From: Apiotrichum sp. Y4204
Taxonomy: Eukaryota; Basidiomycota; Tremellomycetes; Trichosporonales; Trichosporonaceae
Assembly: GCA_025531455.1 (NCBI GenBank)
Contig: JAMYHL010000032.1
Location: forward strand, 1-64,000
Direction of reading: 5' to 3'
Length of the DNA stretch: 64,000 bases
Shown here piece by piece: positions 33,847-44,867 of the stretch (position 1 is the first letter of the stretch; each line of letters starts with the position of its first letter). Position numbers and translations under genes: made by a program. The notes under the pieces were generated by a model that was not told where the DNA came from, did not search any database, and was given only the letters and a program-made list of their open reading frames with translations.

Positions 33847-35094
33847 CTAGATGTCCTTCTGGGTCGCTAGCCAGGTCTTGTAGCGCTCCATCGCCTCCTG
33901 GAACTCGGTCTTGTAGCGCTGCGGGTTAGTGATGTCCTAAGGGAAGAGGTACGAGGGGATCAGACGGGAGTTGGTCCGGCAGGGTAGTCCTTAGACCGTC
34001 TACTCCGCTCCGTATAGAAATTCTCTCCCCCCGGTTGACATTCGAGCTCCAGCTCACACGTCGACGCGGTCACGACTTCTATCCCCCCGGCTGTCCACCC
34101 CTTCTCGTCTCACTCACATCCTTCTCGGCCTGCGAGACACCCGCCCAGCGCTGGGCAGCGAGCTGCGCGACAACAACATTACGCTCCGTGACGGGGAGAT
34201 CCTTCTTCTCGGCGTCGACCTGGCGCACGAGCTCTGGGCGGATCCCCTCGATAAACTTGAAAAACGGCGTCTGCGGCTTGCCCGGGTTTCCTGGGCGGCT
34301 CGCGAGCTCCTTCTTGGCGTGCAGCTTGCCTCCGGGGGGCACAACCTTCTTGCCGGTATGCTTGCGAATGTTCTCGCGCTGCTCGGGCGTCAGGCCCTCG
34401 TACCACTGGCGGTACGCAGGCTTGTACGCTGCCGTCTCCTGCCGCGCCTTCTCATGGTATGGGTCCGTCTCGAGGAGCGACATTTTCTGCCACGCGGCAC
34501 TCGCTGACCGCGATACATCCGGCAGCGAGATATGCCCCTTTTCATTCCGCGGGAACGTGTCGCGGTGGGTGGCAAAGTACTCGCGGAGGAACTGGCCGAA
34601 TGGGGATGTCGGCTTCTTCGGCGGGGAAGGGTACGCGCGGACTTCCTCGGCGAGCGCGCGCGCCGCCGCCTTGGCCTTGCGCGCCTCGTCCTGTGCCCTG
34701 CTGGCCTTTACGTGTTCCTTGGCGAGTTTCCCCGCCTCGCGCTCCGCCTCAGCCGCAGTGGTCTTTGCGAGCGCCGCGGCCTTCTTCGCTGCCGCCTCGG
34801 CCGTCTTGGCCGCGTTGGCTGCTGCGCGCTTCTCCGCCGCGGCGAGCTTGGCTGCCTCGGAGAGCTTGGAGGCGCGCTTCACCGTCGGCGGGTATTCTGC
34901 CGTCAGCATCCCAGGTTGGATTGGATTGGAATCAGCCGGCGCGGGGCGGCTGACGCTCGAGGTGCGGCACGCTACCGCGCACGCTAGATATCGCACGTAC
35001 CGCGGGGGACGGGGGCCGAGGACGCGAGCGCGCGCGCGGACACGAGGGTGGGGCGCGGCAGCGCGTGCGATAAAGTGCGGAGCGAGAGCGCCAT
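33847..35094 (-). CDS. Mitochondrial double HMG-box protein (Abf2/mtTFA-like)
   Basis: Exons 35094-35001, 34896-34118 and 33936-33847 join to 320 codons. The spliced N-terminus (MALSLRTLSHALPRPTLVS) is rich in Arg, Ser and Leu and lacks acidic residues, a clear mitochondrial presequence. Without removing the first intron, frame and presequence are lost. An Ala/Lys/Glu helix of about 90 residues follows. HMG box 1 begins PKKPTSPFGQFLREYF and includes SASAAWQKMSLLE and YKPAYRQWYEGL. Box 2 begins KPQTPFFKFIEG and ends RYKTWLATQKDI, crossing the last splice. Such proteins coat and bend mitochondrial DNA and act in nucleoid packaging and transcription. It converges with the ATPase gene, the two stops being only 76 bp apart. 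Confidence 0.85.
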
Positions 35095-35832
35095 GGTGTG
35101 GATGGATGCGATGAGATGGGATGGGATACGAGGGGTGCGAGATGGATGGAAGAGAAGTTAGAGAGGTTACAGAGTTGTTGGGTTTGGTTCCAGGTTTGTG
35201 GCTGGCTGAGGAGCGAGTACATGTACAGACATAATGACGCAAGCTGTATGCAGGTTTTCCGGCCAGGCTGGCCAATCATGGCAGGCACGGGGGAAGGTTC
35301 CTAATGGTGTTCCTAATTGCATTTCCAAGTAGATTACAGCAGGAGAGAAGATTATATTACAGATTATTCTATTTGGCTCAGACGACGGCTCTCTATTCTT
35401 GGGATGTTCTTTTCTCGGTCGCGAGCTCGGTCGCCACCGCCGTCGTCGCCGTGCGCGCCGTGGTGGTCGGTGCCGAGCTGCCGCGCTGCCGGCGTCGATA
35501 CCCGAGCCCCGCCCACACTGGCCAGACTGCTCACACCAAAAAAGTTTTGAAGGCTGCGGGGGGACCCGAACCGCTTTCAGAGGCTGTATTATCCATCCGC
35601 GCGTCCGCAAGGCAATGGTTGGCATACCTCCAGCCAGCAAGTTTCCCTAAACTCCGCTGTGCACCGCTGCGCTCAGAATCGAACGCAGGCCCCCATGGAA
35701 GAGGACTTGTGGTTACAAGTGGGAGGAACCTACTCGTCACTCAGTAAACCACACCGTCAACACACCTTCGGTTGAAATTACCACTTTGGGAAAGAGTGGG
35801 TCCGTGCGGAGGTGAGATATGTGGAATGTTTA
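35095..35832. other. Intergenic region with tRNA-like fragments
   Basis: Upstream of the HMG gene. On the minus strand two B-box-like stretches (GCGTTCGATTC near 35677-35687 and GGTTCGGGTC near 35564-35573) occur, the second followed by a T-run near 35540. Neither folds into an acceptable T arm and no A box is present, so no tRNA is called. Confidence 0.4.
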
Positions 35833-38043
35833 TCACGCCGGAGCTGTCTTTTCACGCTTCTCGCTGGTCTTTGTCGCGCGTTTGGACCACGGCCACTGGT
35901 GTTCCGGGCTGCGCCACTGCTCTCCTTTGTCTGTGTGTGTCAGTAACCGGAGGGAGACCGTCCTTGTTTCTGTTTGCGGCCCGTCACTCACAGGCAATAA
36001 GCACGAGCCCCGCACACGAGACACACAGAATCCCCGTGAAGAGGGTATACAGCCCGCCGTCGCCGATGCCGTCTTGGATCGGGATGGCGACCTGGGACAT
36101 GACGCACGCGGCTGCCCCGCGACAGAACGAGTTGCAGCTTACCGCGCTCGCGCTGCGGCCCGGGTTCGAGTCGACGAGGTATGCGAGCGTGGACGAGTAG
36201 ACAAACATGAGGCTGAAGCCCGCGAAGAAGAGCGCGATTACCGGACCTGCAATGTTGGCTTTAAAGTCGGTGGTCCACGCGTAGGTCAGGTATCCCGCGA
36301 TTATGAGCGGCATCCCGGGGAGCGTGCTCTTCAGGCGCATCTGGGTATGAGTAAGTGAGGTCTGTGGTTGCTCGGTTGAACAAGCGGTGAGGTCCGCCGA
36401 TCTCAGCTCCGCCGCGACTCACCTCCGGTACCACTACCCCGCCATTTTTCTCAGACAGCCGGCGCTGGATCCAATCACTCATACGCCCGCCAATAACGCT
36501 GCCGAGGATACTGCCCACCCCAAAGCCGAGGAGGACGACACCGATAATCAGCGGGTTGTAATTGTACGGCGCGCGCGCAAACGTCAGGGAGGCAGTATAC
36601 GTCGTGGTGTACTGCGCGGCGAAGAGCAGCCCCGAGCTTATCAGCACGCCCGCGTTCGTCGGCGAGCGGAAGATCGAGATCATCGTCGGGATGGGGTTCA
36701 CGTCCCGGAAGCTCGGGCTGATTTCGTGCGCTTCCCCAATCGCGAACGGCATCCAGGACGGGAGGCGGCGGCGAAGGCCAAGTAGCCGCCGCGGCCGCTC
36801 CTCCTCTTCCTCGCCCCGCTCCACATCCAAATCATGCACGCTCCCCGGCCGCGTCGCCGGCGTCATCGCGCCACTCGCGCTCGGCGTCCCGCGCCGCGTC
36901 TCTGCCGGCGTCGTCGCCGTGCTCGCCAGCCCCTTTGCGCGCTTCCGGGCCCGCTTCTTCTCCGCCGCCGCTTCGGCCTTGAGGCTCCGCTTCAACGCGT
37001 CCGATATCGCCTTTTGGTACACCCGCGAACGCTCGCGGCGCCACGTATCGGGGAAGAAGAAGAAGAGGAGCGTCATGAGCCCCGCGAACACTGCGAGAAA
37101 GTACATTGTCGAGCGCCAGCCGTACGCCTGTGAGATTAGATTTTGGTGGTAATTTCAAACTCACATTTCCTAGCGCGCCGCCGATAAGTGGGCCGAGGGT
37201 CGGGCCGAGCATCGGCATACCATAGTATATCCCCAGTTTGCGGCCGCGCTCCTCGACCTCGTACATGTCTGCAAGGGAGCCGGCGCCAACGGAGAGCACC
37301 GCACTCGAGCCCATCGCCTGCAGGCACCGCATGCCGATGAGCACGGACATGTTCGGGGCGCGGGACGCGACGGCTGTGCCGACGGTGTAGAGCTGGTGTG
37401 AGTGTGAGTCGGAGGTCGGGGGCTCATGGAAGACGACGTACAATGAAGGACGTGATGTAGATTGGCTGTTGTCAGTAAATGCCATTACGCCACACCAGAG
37501 TGTCACTTGACACCCCCGCCCACCCCCAGTTCTTGCACCCACCTTCCTTCCGATGATCTCGGCCGTCGACGCCCACACGACGGGCACGCACCCCTGGAAG
37601 AGAATGTACAGCGACAAACTAAGTCCAATCTCGGTATCGCTCCCGTGGAGATCAGCCTTGACCTCGTCCACGACGGGATTGTAGATCGACGGGGAGATCA
37701 TGGGTCCAAGCTGGGAAGAAATCAGTCAGCCAACCTCGAGGTGAATTCCAAACTCGCTCACCACCGCGGCAGTCATGAGCGCCATGACGAGGTTCTTCTT
37801 CCTGTTGCTCCATTCGCGCGGGTCGTCGTCGACGGGCACATGCTCGATATCGAAGGCCGGCGGGGGCGGGGAGGGTGCGTGCGGTTCTTCATTGTCCTCT
37901 GGGAGATCAAAGTGCGCGTGCTGGGAGCGTTGCGAGACGTGGCTCCGGATAGACTTTAGCGGCTCGAGATCGCCCGAGTACGGCTGGTGAGAGGGCGCGC
38001 GCACGAGCGACGCGCCGCTGTCGGCGCGGTCTGTCGCGCTCAT
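35833..38043 (-). CDS. MFS exporter, DHA1 family (QDR/dityrosine-type)
   Basis: Seven exons (38043-37762, 37710-37543, 37465-37442, 37392-37165, 37127-36423, 36340-35992, 35930-35833) join to 617 codons. The cytosolic N-terminus is acidic. Family motifs: MISPSIYNPVVDEV in TM1-2, AEIIGRK in loop 2-3, GMRCLQAMGSSAVLSVGAG in TM4, ADMYEVEERGRKLGIYYG, and LGPTLGPLIGGALG (antiporter motif C). The central loop carries a Lys/Arg/Ala-rich then acidic insert of over 100 residues. TM7-12 include FGVGSILGSVIGGRMSDWIQ. The third exon is only 24 nt. The final exon adds a basic tail ending KREKTAPA. QDR-type proteins export drugs, polyamines or dityrosine by proton antiport; the substrate here is unknown. 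Confidence 0.85.
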
Positions 38044-38841
38044 CGGGGGATTGGCGATCGGGATGGGGGTCGAAAAGGGTGGACCTGGCTGGATGGTTTG
38101 TCGGCCATCACACCGACGATAGATATAACAAGGAGAGTCAAGAGATGAGTAAGTGTAACCGTGAACACCCTCTCGAGTCAAAGCAGCAAACCAAAATAGC
38201 CGTAGCATCGTCTCGCCACCCCCGTCCATGGCTCGTAACTCGCCGAAGACGGGAGGACGACAGAGGGGGTTGTTCAAAAAAAGATGGCGCGTGTTTTTGA
38301 ATGCCGAGCAACGGAGCGGTGATTAACTCGGCATTGCGGGTTGGGGACGGAGTAGGACCGACTCGGCCGAAAATCCCCGAAGTAAGCTTCGGGTGGTCGG
38401 GTCCGATTGCCATTCACTCATATCACTCACGATCCAGACGACAGACCCGATGAATTCGTACACATCGTGGACGCTCACTAAATATTACTTCTCACTATCC
38501 TAGCTATCTCATTATCGCTCGCGCGCCACATCATAGGGGGGTCAGACGCGCCCCCTGCGATGGTCCACAGTTAGGCCTGTAGAGCGAAGAGCGGCCCCCG
38601 GTTGCTTTCCTCTTCACACAGCGACGCTGATGAATCAAGTCATGTCGTCGACGCCAGTCAAAATATGGGAATCCTGGGCGGCCAAGCGTTTGCGCATGGC
38701 CTTTCTGGGGTGTCCATAGCTATTGCCTGGTTACATGATCAACCAACTGACAATGTGACACTCTCATGGGCGTGGCATCGATGAGAGACTCCAACTGGCC
38801 CTCCCCACTGATAAAGCTACTAAAGTCTACAAGCAACAGTC
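38044..38841. other. Intergenic region upstream of the MFS gene
   Basis: Promoter side of the exporter (start 38043) and 3' flank of the next minus-strand gene. No gene-like frame. Not strongly biased in composition. Confidence 0.5.
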
Positions 38842-40775
38842 CTATGAGTTCTGGCGCACAACAGTCCCATACCCCGCCGCCGCCGCTGCGATGCGGCCCT
38901 CCCTGCTCGCCGCCCACGCGGGGTCATAGCTGGGGGGGATGAACTCCATAACGCCGTCCTCGACCACGACGCCCGCATCGCGTTCCTGCGTAAAGGGGGA
39001 GAAGGGAGTCTGGGGGGAGGGCGTGAGCGGCGATGCAGAGGTGGGTTGGAAAGGCTGTAGGGTCTGGAGCGGTTGGAGGGGGTAGATCTCATTCGGGCGG
39101 GCGGGGGAGCGCGGCGCGGCGGATAGCGGCGATCCCACGCCGCGCGCAAGCTCCGCCTCGAGCGGGGTCTTGAGGCCCTTTGTCTGCGCGAGGAGTGGCG
39201 GGAGCTGCGTTGGAGCAAGCGGGGAGAGGAGCGTGTCGCCTCCGCGGTTAGCGGCGAGAGCTGCGGTTCTGCACGCGTCAGTTGAGAGCGTGTACTGAAC
39301 GTACACATGCGGAGGGAGCGTGGATTGCGGCTGAGCGTTGTGCGGGATATGGGGGCCGGCCTCGGCAGTCTTGTCTGCGCGCGGCGGGGCAGGCGGGAAT
39401 GCTTTACCCGGGAGTGCTGGCGTCAGCCTTGGAAGAAAACACCACTTACCTGGGCCGTGGATGAACGGCGTGGGGGACGGCGGGTCGATGTCGAAGTCGG
39501 GATCGACAGGCTTTTCGGTGCGTCGAGGACGGTCACGCCGGCGACTAGAGTAAGCGCTGATTAGAAACAAACTCACCGGCGGAGGAAGAAGATCAGAGCA
39601 CCGATGAGGAGCGTACCTACCACACCGCCGACCACGCCACCGGCCACCGCGCCGACGATGGCCTTCTTCCCTGGTACGGGAGCCGACGGGCTGGGCGTGG
39701 GATCGCCGGCGCGCGTACCCCCTGAGACACTGGTGCTTGCTGCATCGGTTGTAGTCGCGAGGGTGGCGGGAAAGGTATTGTTCCCCCATCCCTGTGGCAT
39801 TCTATCGTCAGCCCTGCCGGGTATCTGCTCCACTCACTCAAGGGTGGCAAGGTAGAATGTGACGCTCTCGATCCCGAGGGTGCCATTTCCCGCATTCTCA
39901 AACCCAGCCGCATAATTCGTCCATGTGCGCTCGATGGCCCGCGAGTGGAGGACACACGGGGTCTCGTACGCCGACGTCGTGTTGAGCGTCACGGGGCTGC
40001 GGGGGGACACGCTCGCATCCGCCCCGCTCCACGACACGCGTGCGGCCGTGCCGTTGTACGAGCAGATACCGACAAACTCGATGTATGCGGTTTCGGGCGG
40101 AACGGCAAACGACATGGTTGCGCCTGGTGCGCCGAGTGCGTGCCGGAGGGACTTTGCCGTAGCTGACAGTCAGCGGAGGACACACACCGCACCCAAACCC
40201 GTCGCTTACTCACCTCCCCTTCCGAGCGTCGTCTCGGCCGTCCAGCTCCCGGACCGATTGAAAAACGGGTTCAGCGTGTCGTCCTCCAGAACCGCATTCA
40301 TCGTGATTCTCGGTGCTGCGGCCGCGCTCTCCGCGTCGATATCCATATTACTCTGCACCTCAATCTCCGCGACGCTCACATTTCCCCGCTCCATGACAAA
40401 CTCGAACGTGTTGTATCCCCACGACACGCCCTCGACTGTGTATTCGTCGATCACCCACGGTCCGCCGTTCACCTCTGCTTTCCAGTCGGCGATCAGCGAC
40501 CCGCGCCCCGTTATCCCCGTGCCGACTATCGCGAGCTTCATCGCTGCTCCCGGCCGCGAGGTGCGCAGCGTCGCGCCCTCAAGATACATCCCTGGTGCCC
40601 AGGCGACCCCGGCCCCGAGATCCGTCACCCACCCATCGGCCGGGGACGCGTTTAGTCCCCATACCTCTGGCGTCCATTCGATTATTGGGTCGGCGGGTGA
40701 AAATGTGCGGTTGAAGGAACGGAGCTCGGCGCTGGTCAGCCCCGCGATGGCGAGAATGAGCGCTAGTGTGATCAT
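38842..40775 (-). CDS. Third member of the single-pass surface protein family
   Basis: Exons 40775-40214, 40162-39838, 39801-39577, 39544-39450 and 39416-38842 join to 593 codons. A 36-nt in-frame stretch in the last exon has a perfect GTACGT...CTGACGCGTGCAG intron layout and may be removed, giving 581. Signal peptide: MITLALILAIAGLTSA. Two extracellular modules follow (WGYNTFEFVMERGNVSV in the first; a second beginning SLRHALGAPG), with Asn sequons. A Thr/Ser/Pro stalk leads to the TM helix GGVVGGVVGTLLIGALIFFL and RRSRRR. The Pro-rich cytoplasmic tail of about 240 residues ends PPSYDPAWAASREGR, matching PPMYNPSWKARR in the gene at 13.1-14.9 kb. Function unknown; the conserved tail motif suggests an intracellular partner. 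Confidence 0.75.
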
Positions 40776-41249
40776 GTTGGTGAGCCAAGCTGCTCGAATT
40801 AGTTTGATGGTAAACGATAGAGCGACCACAACTCTCCCAGTTTGCTGCATGTAGAAAGCTTCTCCCTGTCTGGACAAGAAGACAGCATGGCGAAGTGCAG
40901 GAGTAGAAAGCTGCTGCTCTCCCGAAGTGCGGAACGTTTCACATTGCATCATTCCGCCGGAAAGAAAAAGCATGAGTAGTGGAGGCCGAGGGCCGGAGAC
41001 GGCCGGCTCTGCATCCGGTGCGGGTGACAGGCGAGGTCCAGTGGGTCTGATCGGCGATCAAGGAACCGGTCGGGAGCGTGAAGCTTATATAATGCTTAAA
41101 CCCTCCAAGCCAAGCTGTATGTGACACTCGATTTTGCCGGGAAAGCACTACAAGAAGACAAGCTACAAACAATGAAGCCGTGGGGAAGGAAACTGACAAA
41201 ATGTTTTACGGCCTTCAAACATGGGAAGCGTTCAGTTATCCTCGAGGAA
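40776..41249. other. Intergenic spacer
   Basis: Promoter of the surface protein starting at 40775 and 3' flank of the gene ending at 41250. A short AT patch (TATATAATG) lies at about 41085. No gene is seen. Confidence 0.5.
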
Positions 41250-42388
41250 CTACTCAAAGACGAGCGGCTTCAAGCCCTCGTAATGCGCAATACGCGCCAT
41301 GCGCGCGGCGAGCGCTTTCTGGGGTCAGCCAGCTCCCAAGGGTAAGTACTCACCGGACTCGGCGTCGGCCATGTCGTCTTTTCCTTTTGACGTGAGCGGC
41401 GACGCGGCGGCGACGGCGTGCGCGTGCGGACTTTTAGTGGCGGGGCGCGGCCCTCCATCCGAGCCAGGACGTCGGCGCCGCGCCACGACAAGCGGCGCTT
41501 CTTGGCTGGCGGGCGGCTCTGTGGTGAAGGTATTGGGGAAGGTGAGGCTGGAGAAGGCGACGGCGTGGGAGAGAACTCGATCGGAGAGCGCGTGCGGCTT
41601 CGCGGCGGGGTGCTCGGTGCTGAGGACGGGCGGTGGGGTGGGTGTCCTGCAGTCAGTTGTCTGTACCGTAGGTTGATCTCGATGCCCCACTACCTACTCG
41701 AAGTGGCAGGAAGAAGAGACGTGCTCTTTGAAGAGGCACTGGGCTCCTCCGCAGTGGACTTGACGAACGGCGTGACGCTGCCATCAAATGCCGGTGACGA
41801 CATCTTGTTGTACGGGGAAGCACTTTGGGCGGGTGCATTGAATACTTCCCTCACAGAATCGTGGGAAGAATAATCTGAAGCCTCACTGAGAGGATCACCA
41901 AGAATATCGCCGAAAGGATCGCTGCGAGTGTGCTGAGAAATGCCGGGTATCTCGGTGGAATCCGCCGTATGATCATGAAGGCGTCCAAAATCATCGCTGG
42001 GAGTAGCTCCCCCGTGACCCTGCCCGGAACCGCCAGTCTGTCCACGATAAACCGGCGGGGCAGCTCTGTCATCCTCGAGAACCTTCCTCGCCCGCGGAAC
42101 TCGGGGCACTCGGGGCACTCGGGGCACTCTATCCGGCCCGCGACCGTCGGCACGCTGTCCTGTCGGGAGCCACTTGTTTCCGAAAACCTGGGATGAGCTC
42201 AGCGACGCAAGAGCACACTAGCTCACCTGGGAGGTATTGCGGCCTGTGGGGGAGGAGAGGCGCCATGCAGCAAAGACATCGTGACGTGAGGAGGCGGAGG
42301 CGAGGCGACGGCGCTCGTTTGGTGGCGAGGGGGCTAGAGGGCGGGGTTGTGCGCGTTGGCGTGTTGGAGTGTGCTGGATGGGGTGCAT
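41250..42388 (-). CDS. Disordered basic protein of unknown function
   Basis: Four exons (42388-42227, 42187-41698, 41646-41354, 41318-41250) join to 337 codons. All donors and acceptors are canonical, and the second and third introns carry CTGAY near the AG. The protein is rich in Ser, Pro and Arg. It has FGNKWLPTG near residue 55, a VPRVPRVPRVPR repeat, a region with SDPFGDILGDPLSEASDY, then KKRRLSWR and RTRTPSPPRRRSRQ, which look like nuclear-localisation or SR-type patches. The C-terminus ALAARMARIAHYEGLKPLVF is the most globular-looking part and may be a short conserved motif. I do not recognise the family. Other frames over exon 2 are open but hydrophobic shadows. Confidence 0.6.
42101..42127. 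repeat. 9-bp tandem repeat, three units
   Basis: TCGGGGCAC repeats three times head to tail inside exon 2 of the minus-strand gene at 41250-42388. In the chosen frame it encodes VPR units; in another frame it would encode ECP. Confidence 0.9.
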
Positions 42389-42738
42389 GGTGAGAGCAAG
42401 AAAGGAAGGAAAGCTGAAGTGGGGAGTAGAGAATTCAGAAGATGAAGAGAAGAGCAGAGAAGAGTGAGGTCAAGAGGTCAAGAGGGAAGACACGGCGAAT
42501 CGTAAGCGGTAAGAAAGATGAGGGAAGACAGCCTCAGCATCTGTCGCGTCACATCTAATATCAAAGTCACGAAGCTGCAATCTTTAGATCAGTGAGTACT
42601 CATTAGTAGAATTGAGCCAGTACTTCTTACAAAAAGTTGATGCTCGTCCGGCGCACCACGACTAAAGGAAACAAGATGCAGAGGATGAGTCTATCAATAC
42701 AACACGACCTACACACGACAAAACAATGATCATGAATG
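42389..42738. other. Intergenic spacer
   Basis: Purine-rich GAAGAGGTCAAGAGG repeats around 42440-42500 are the leader of the minus-strand gene starting at 42388. No gene is seen. Confidence 0.5.
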
Positions 42739-43773
42739 TTACGCAGCATACTGCACATGTCAGCTAGATTCTTGTACGTTAGCAGACTTCGACTCACTCT
42801 AGTAAACGTGCGGCCAAAGAAGTCGGCCGTGTCACCCTTCTTTTCATCCGATTTTGCGCGGAACATGGCCTTGACAGCATCGCTCATGCCAGCCTGGGCC
42901 GCCAGGCGCTTCTTCTCCTGCTCCGCCAGGAGAGCCTGAACCGACGTGCCGACCGTGCTCGCTTTGATGGTTGGTGCGGTCGTCGGGGCCGGCGAGTCCG
43001 AGTTACGTGCGACGCGGTCCTTCTTTACCTCCGCAACCTTCTTCTCCTCCTTGTCCGCCTTCTTCTTCTTCACCTTCTCCTCGCCGTCACCCTTGTCTGC
43101 TTTGCGCTTCTTGTTTGCCTTGGCAGCGGCGCGGTCGGCAAGCAGCGTCTCAAGCAGCACGCTCTGGACATCCAAAGACGGACAAATAGGAAGGAGAGAT
43201 CGCGGCGAGGTGGGGTCAAACGGCTTGGTGCAGTTTGGGCAGGCGACAAGCTCGGCCGGGCTCGATCCGCCTTCCTCCTTGCTGCCGACCCCGCGGGTGA
43301 GGTTCGGAATAATTGCGCGCACGGCGCTGTCGGAGAACACGCAGCCGCACGAGCGGATGGCAATAAAGGGAATAGCGCCAGTCATCTCCTTCAAGCTGAG
43401 CCAGCAGACGAATGGTGCGCGCGACGCCATCGTGCCCTCCTCGGAGCGCGAGGGGTTGGGCATGAGGTTGAGCGTAAGCAGGTCCTGGGGATTAGATAAG
43501 GCTATGCTCAAAACCTACCTTGACACCTTTGACATATTTGCAGATCTCTTCGCCATCGCCGTACGTCGACCGGTCAAGGAGGAACTCGAGGACCGCGTCC
43601 TTGTTGTACAGCTTGCCGAGTGGGTCGGCGACAACCGGCTTGGTCAACGCCTTCTTGCTGAGCGCGCAGAGGAAGAAGCGCTCGCGCTCGAGCTCCTTGT
43701 CCGTCTTCTCCTTCTTTCCCTTTGTCTTGACGAGGTCGCGCCTGTCGGGGATTGAGCCACCGTCGGCACCCAT
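42739..43773 (-). CDS. RTF2: Replication termination factor 2 (RTF2)
   Basis: Exons 43773-43519, 43484-42798 and 42750-42739 join to 317 codons. The N-terminus MGADGGSIPDRRDLVKTK is diagnostic of the Rtf2 family. ALSKKALTKPVVADPLGKLYN and FLLDRSTYGD follow, then an Rtf2-type RING with FIAIRSCGCVFSDSAVR and VACPNCTKPFDP. A Lys/Glu-rich linker of about 100 residues leads to TADFFGRTFTRY. The last exon supplies only the final YAA and TAA, restoring the FTRY ending; reading through would add an unrelated tail. S. pombe Rtf2 stabilises stalled forks and affects splicing. Nuclear. Divergent from TAF13, with 1.1 kb between. Confidence 0.92.
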
Positions 43774-44867
43774 GTTGTTTTTGTGGATTGGAGTGGAGAG
43801 GAGTAGAGGAGAAGGGTGTCGAAATCGAAAACAAATGTTGGCATGTGTCAGCTGTTGGGTGGCAAACCCGGCAAAAAGTGCCACTCTGCGGGGTTTTTGC
43901 AACCGCCGACCACCCTCAGTTCAACCAGCCTTGGTGCGAGCAAGCCACCACACTGCCATTGTCCACTACTGCCTGCTGTTCTCGTCACTTCTCTCGCACC
44001 ACGCGATTTTTTACCATCCCATCCATCTCTTGTGCGAGGTTGAGGATTAGAGTATATATACTTCTATCCACACTCGTCTTTTACTCTTCTTCTTTTCTTC
44101 CACTTCTGCTCAGCCCTCTGCAAGGCCAATGCGCCGTTGAGCAAAGGTCCCTCATCACCAGGTCCCTCCTTTTAATTCCTTAAAAGGAGCCTGGTGTCGA
44201 GGCTACACCTTCATTCCCTCAAACAACATCCAGCCGGTGAGTCGCGTCTTCCCATTGCCCCATCCACTCTCCATCCCATCCAACCCATCCTCCTCGTTTC
44301 TGTGATGAAACACTTTATTCAGTTCTGCTTCCGAGAGGTCGTGAGCGATAACCCAAATTTACCAAAAACTCTTTCTGAACTTTACATCCACATACATCTT
44401 TCTTCTCTTGTTGAAGAACGAGCGCTGACTGTGTAGCTTCTCCGTTAGCCCTTTGGGAATAACACAAGCTGTCCCGTTGGACTACGACGACGTAAGTGTC
44501 CTATCCTATCTCCTCCTTCCATAGCTCCCAACATGATTTAAATTTAGCTCAATCCATTCTCTTATCCCTCCTTCTCTCCCTCTGGTTCGGCGTACCTGCC
44601 TGTCTGCTGCCGTGGGGGCCGACTACTCTCAGTACCAGCTTCGGCTGTGGAAAGGAAGAAAGGCTCAGTCGGACGCGGGCGTGAAGGGCAGCTTGGCGGG
44701 CCTTGTTGACGGTCTGATGAACGCGTTCTGCTTTCTGACGATTTGATCGGGGTGTACTGTTGGCCAGTTGTGAGGCTGGGGCGAGTGTGCTTAAACTGCT
44801 ACTATGATTCTTCTACGCTTTCACGTCAACTACAAACAATGAGAATGCAAGATGTTGACCTTGACAG
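43774..44867. other. Divergent promoter region, RTF2 / TAF13
   Basis: No gene. The TAF13 side is CT-rich. A GTAAGT at about 44492 and the TTGACAG just before ATG 44868 could delimit a 5' UTR intron of about 375 nt. A perfect 10-bp inverted repeat lies at 44166-44189. Confidence 0.5.
44166..44189. repeat. Perfect 10-bp inverted repeat
   Basis: CTCCTTTTAA and TTAAAAGGAG are separated by TTCC, giving a strong hairpin in DNA or in a transcript reading either way. It lies 680 bp before the TAF13 ATG. Role unknown. Confidence 0.85.

Noticed and set aside
35560..35740. tRNA-like B-box stretches on the minus strand, one followed by a T-run
   Set aside because: The T arms do not pair (two or three of five positions fail), one lacks the invariant A58, and no A box or acceptor stem can be built. 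At most they are decayed relics.
41870..42190. Alternative frame over exon 2 of the 41.3-42.4 kb gene, giving ECPECPECPE and a hydrophobic end
   Set aside because: It would need a different first exon and ends in an Ile/Leu-rich tail typical of a shadow frame. The chosen four-exon model closes exactly and gives consistent composition.
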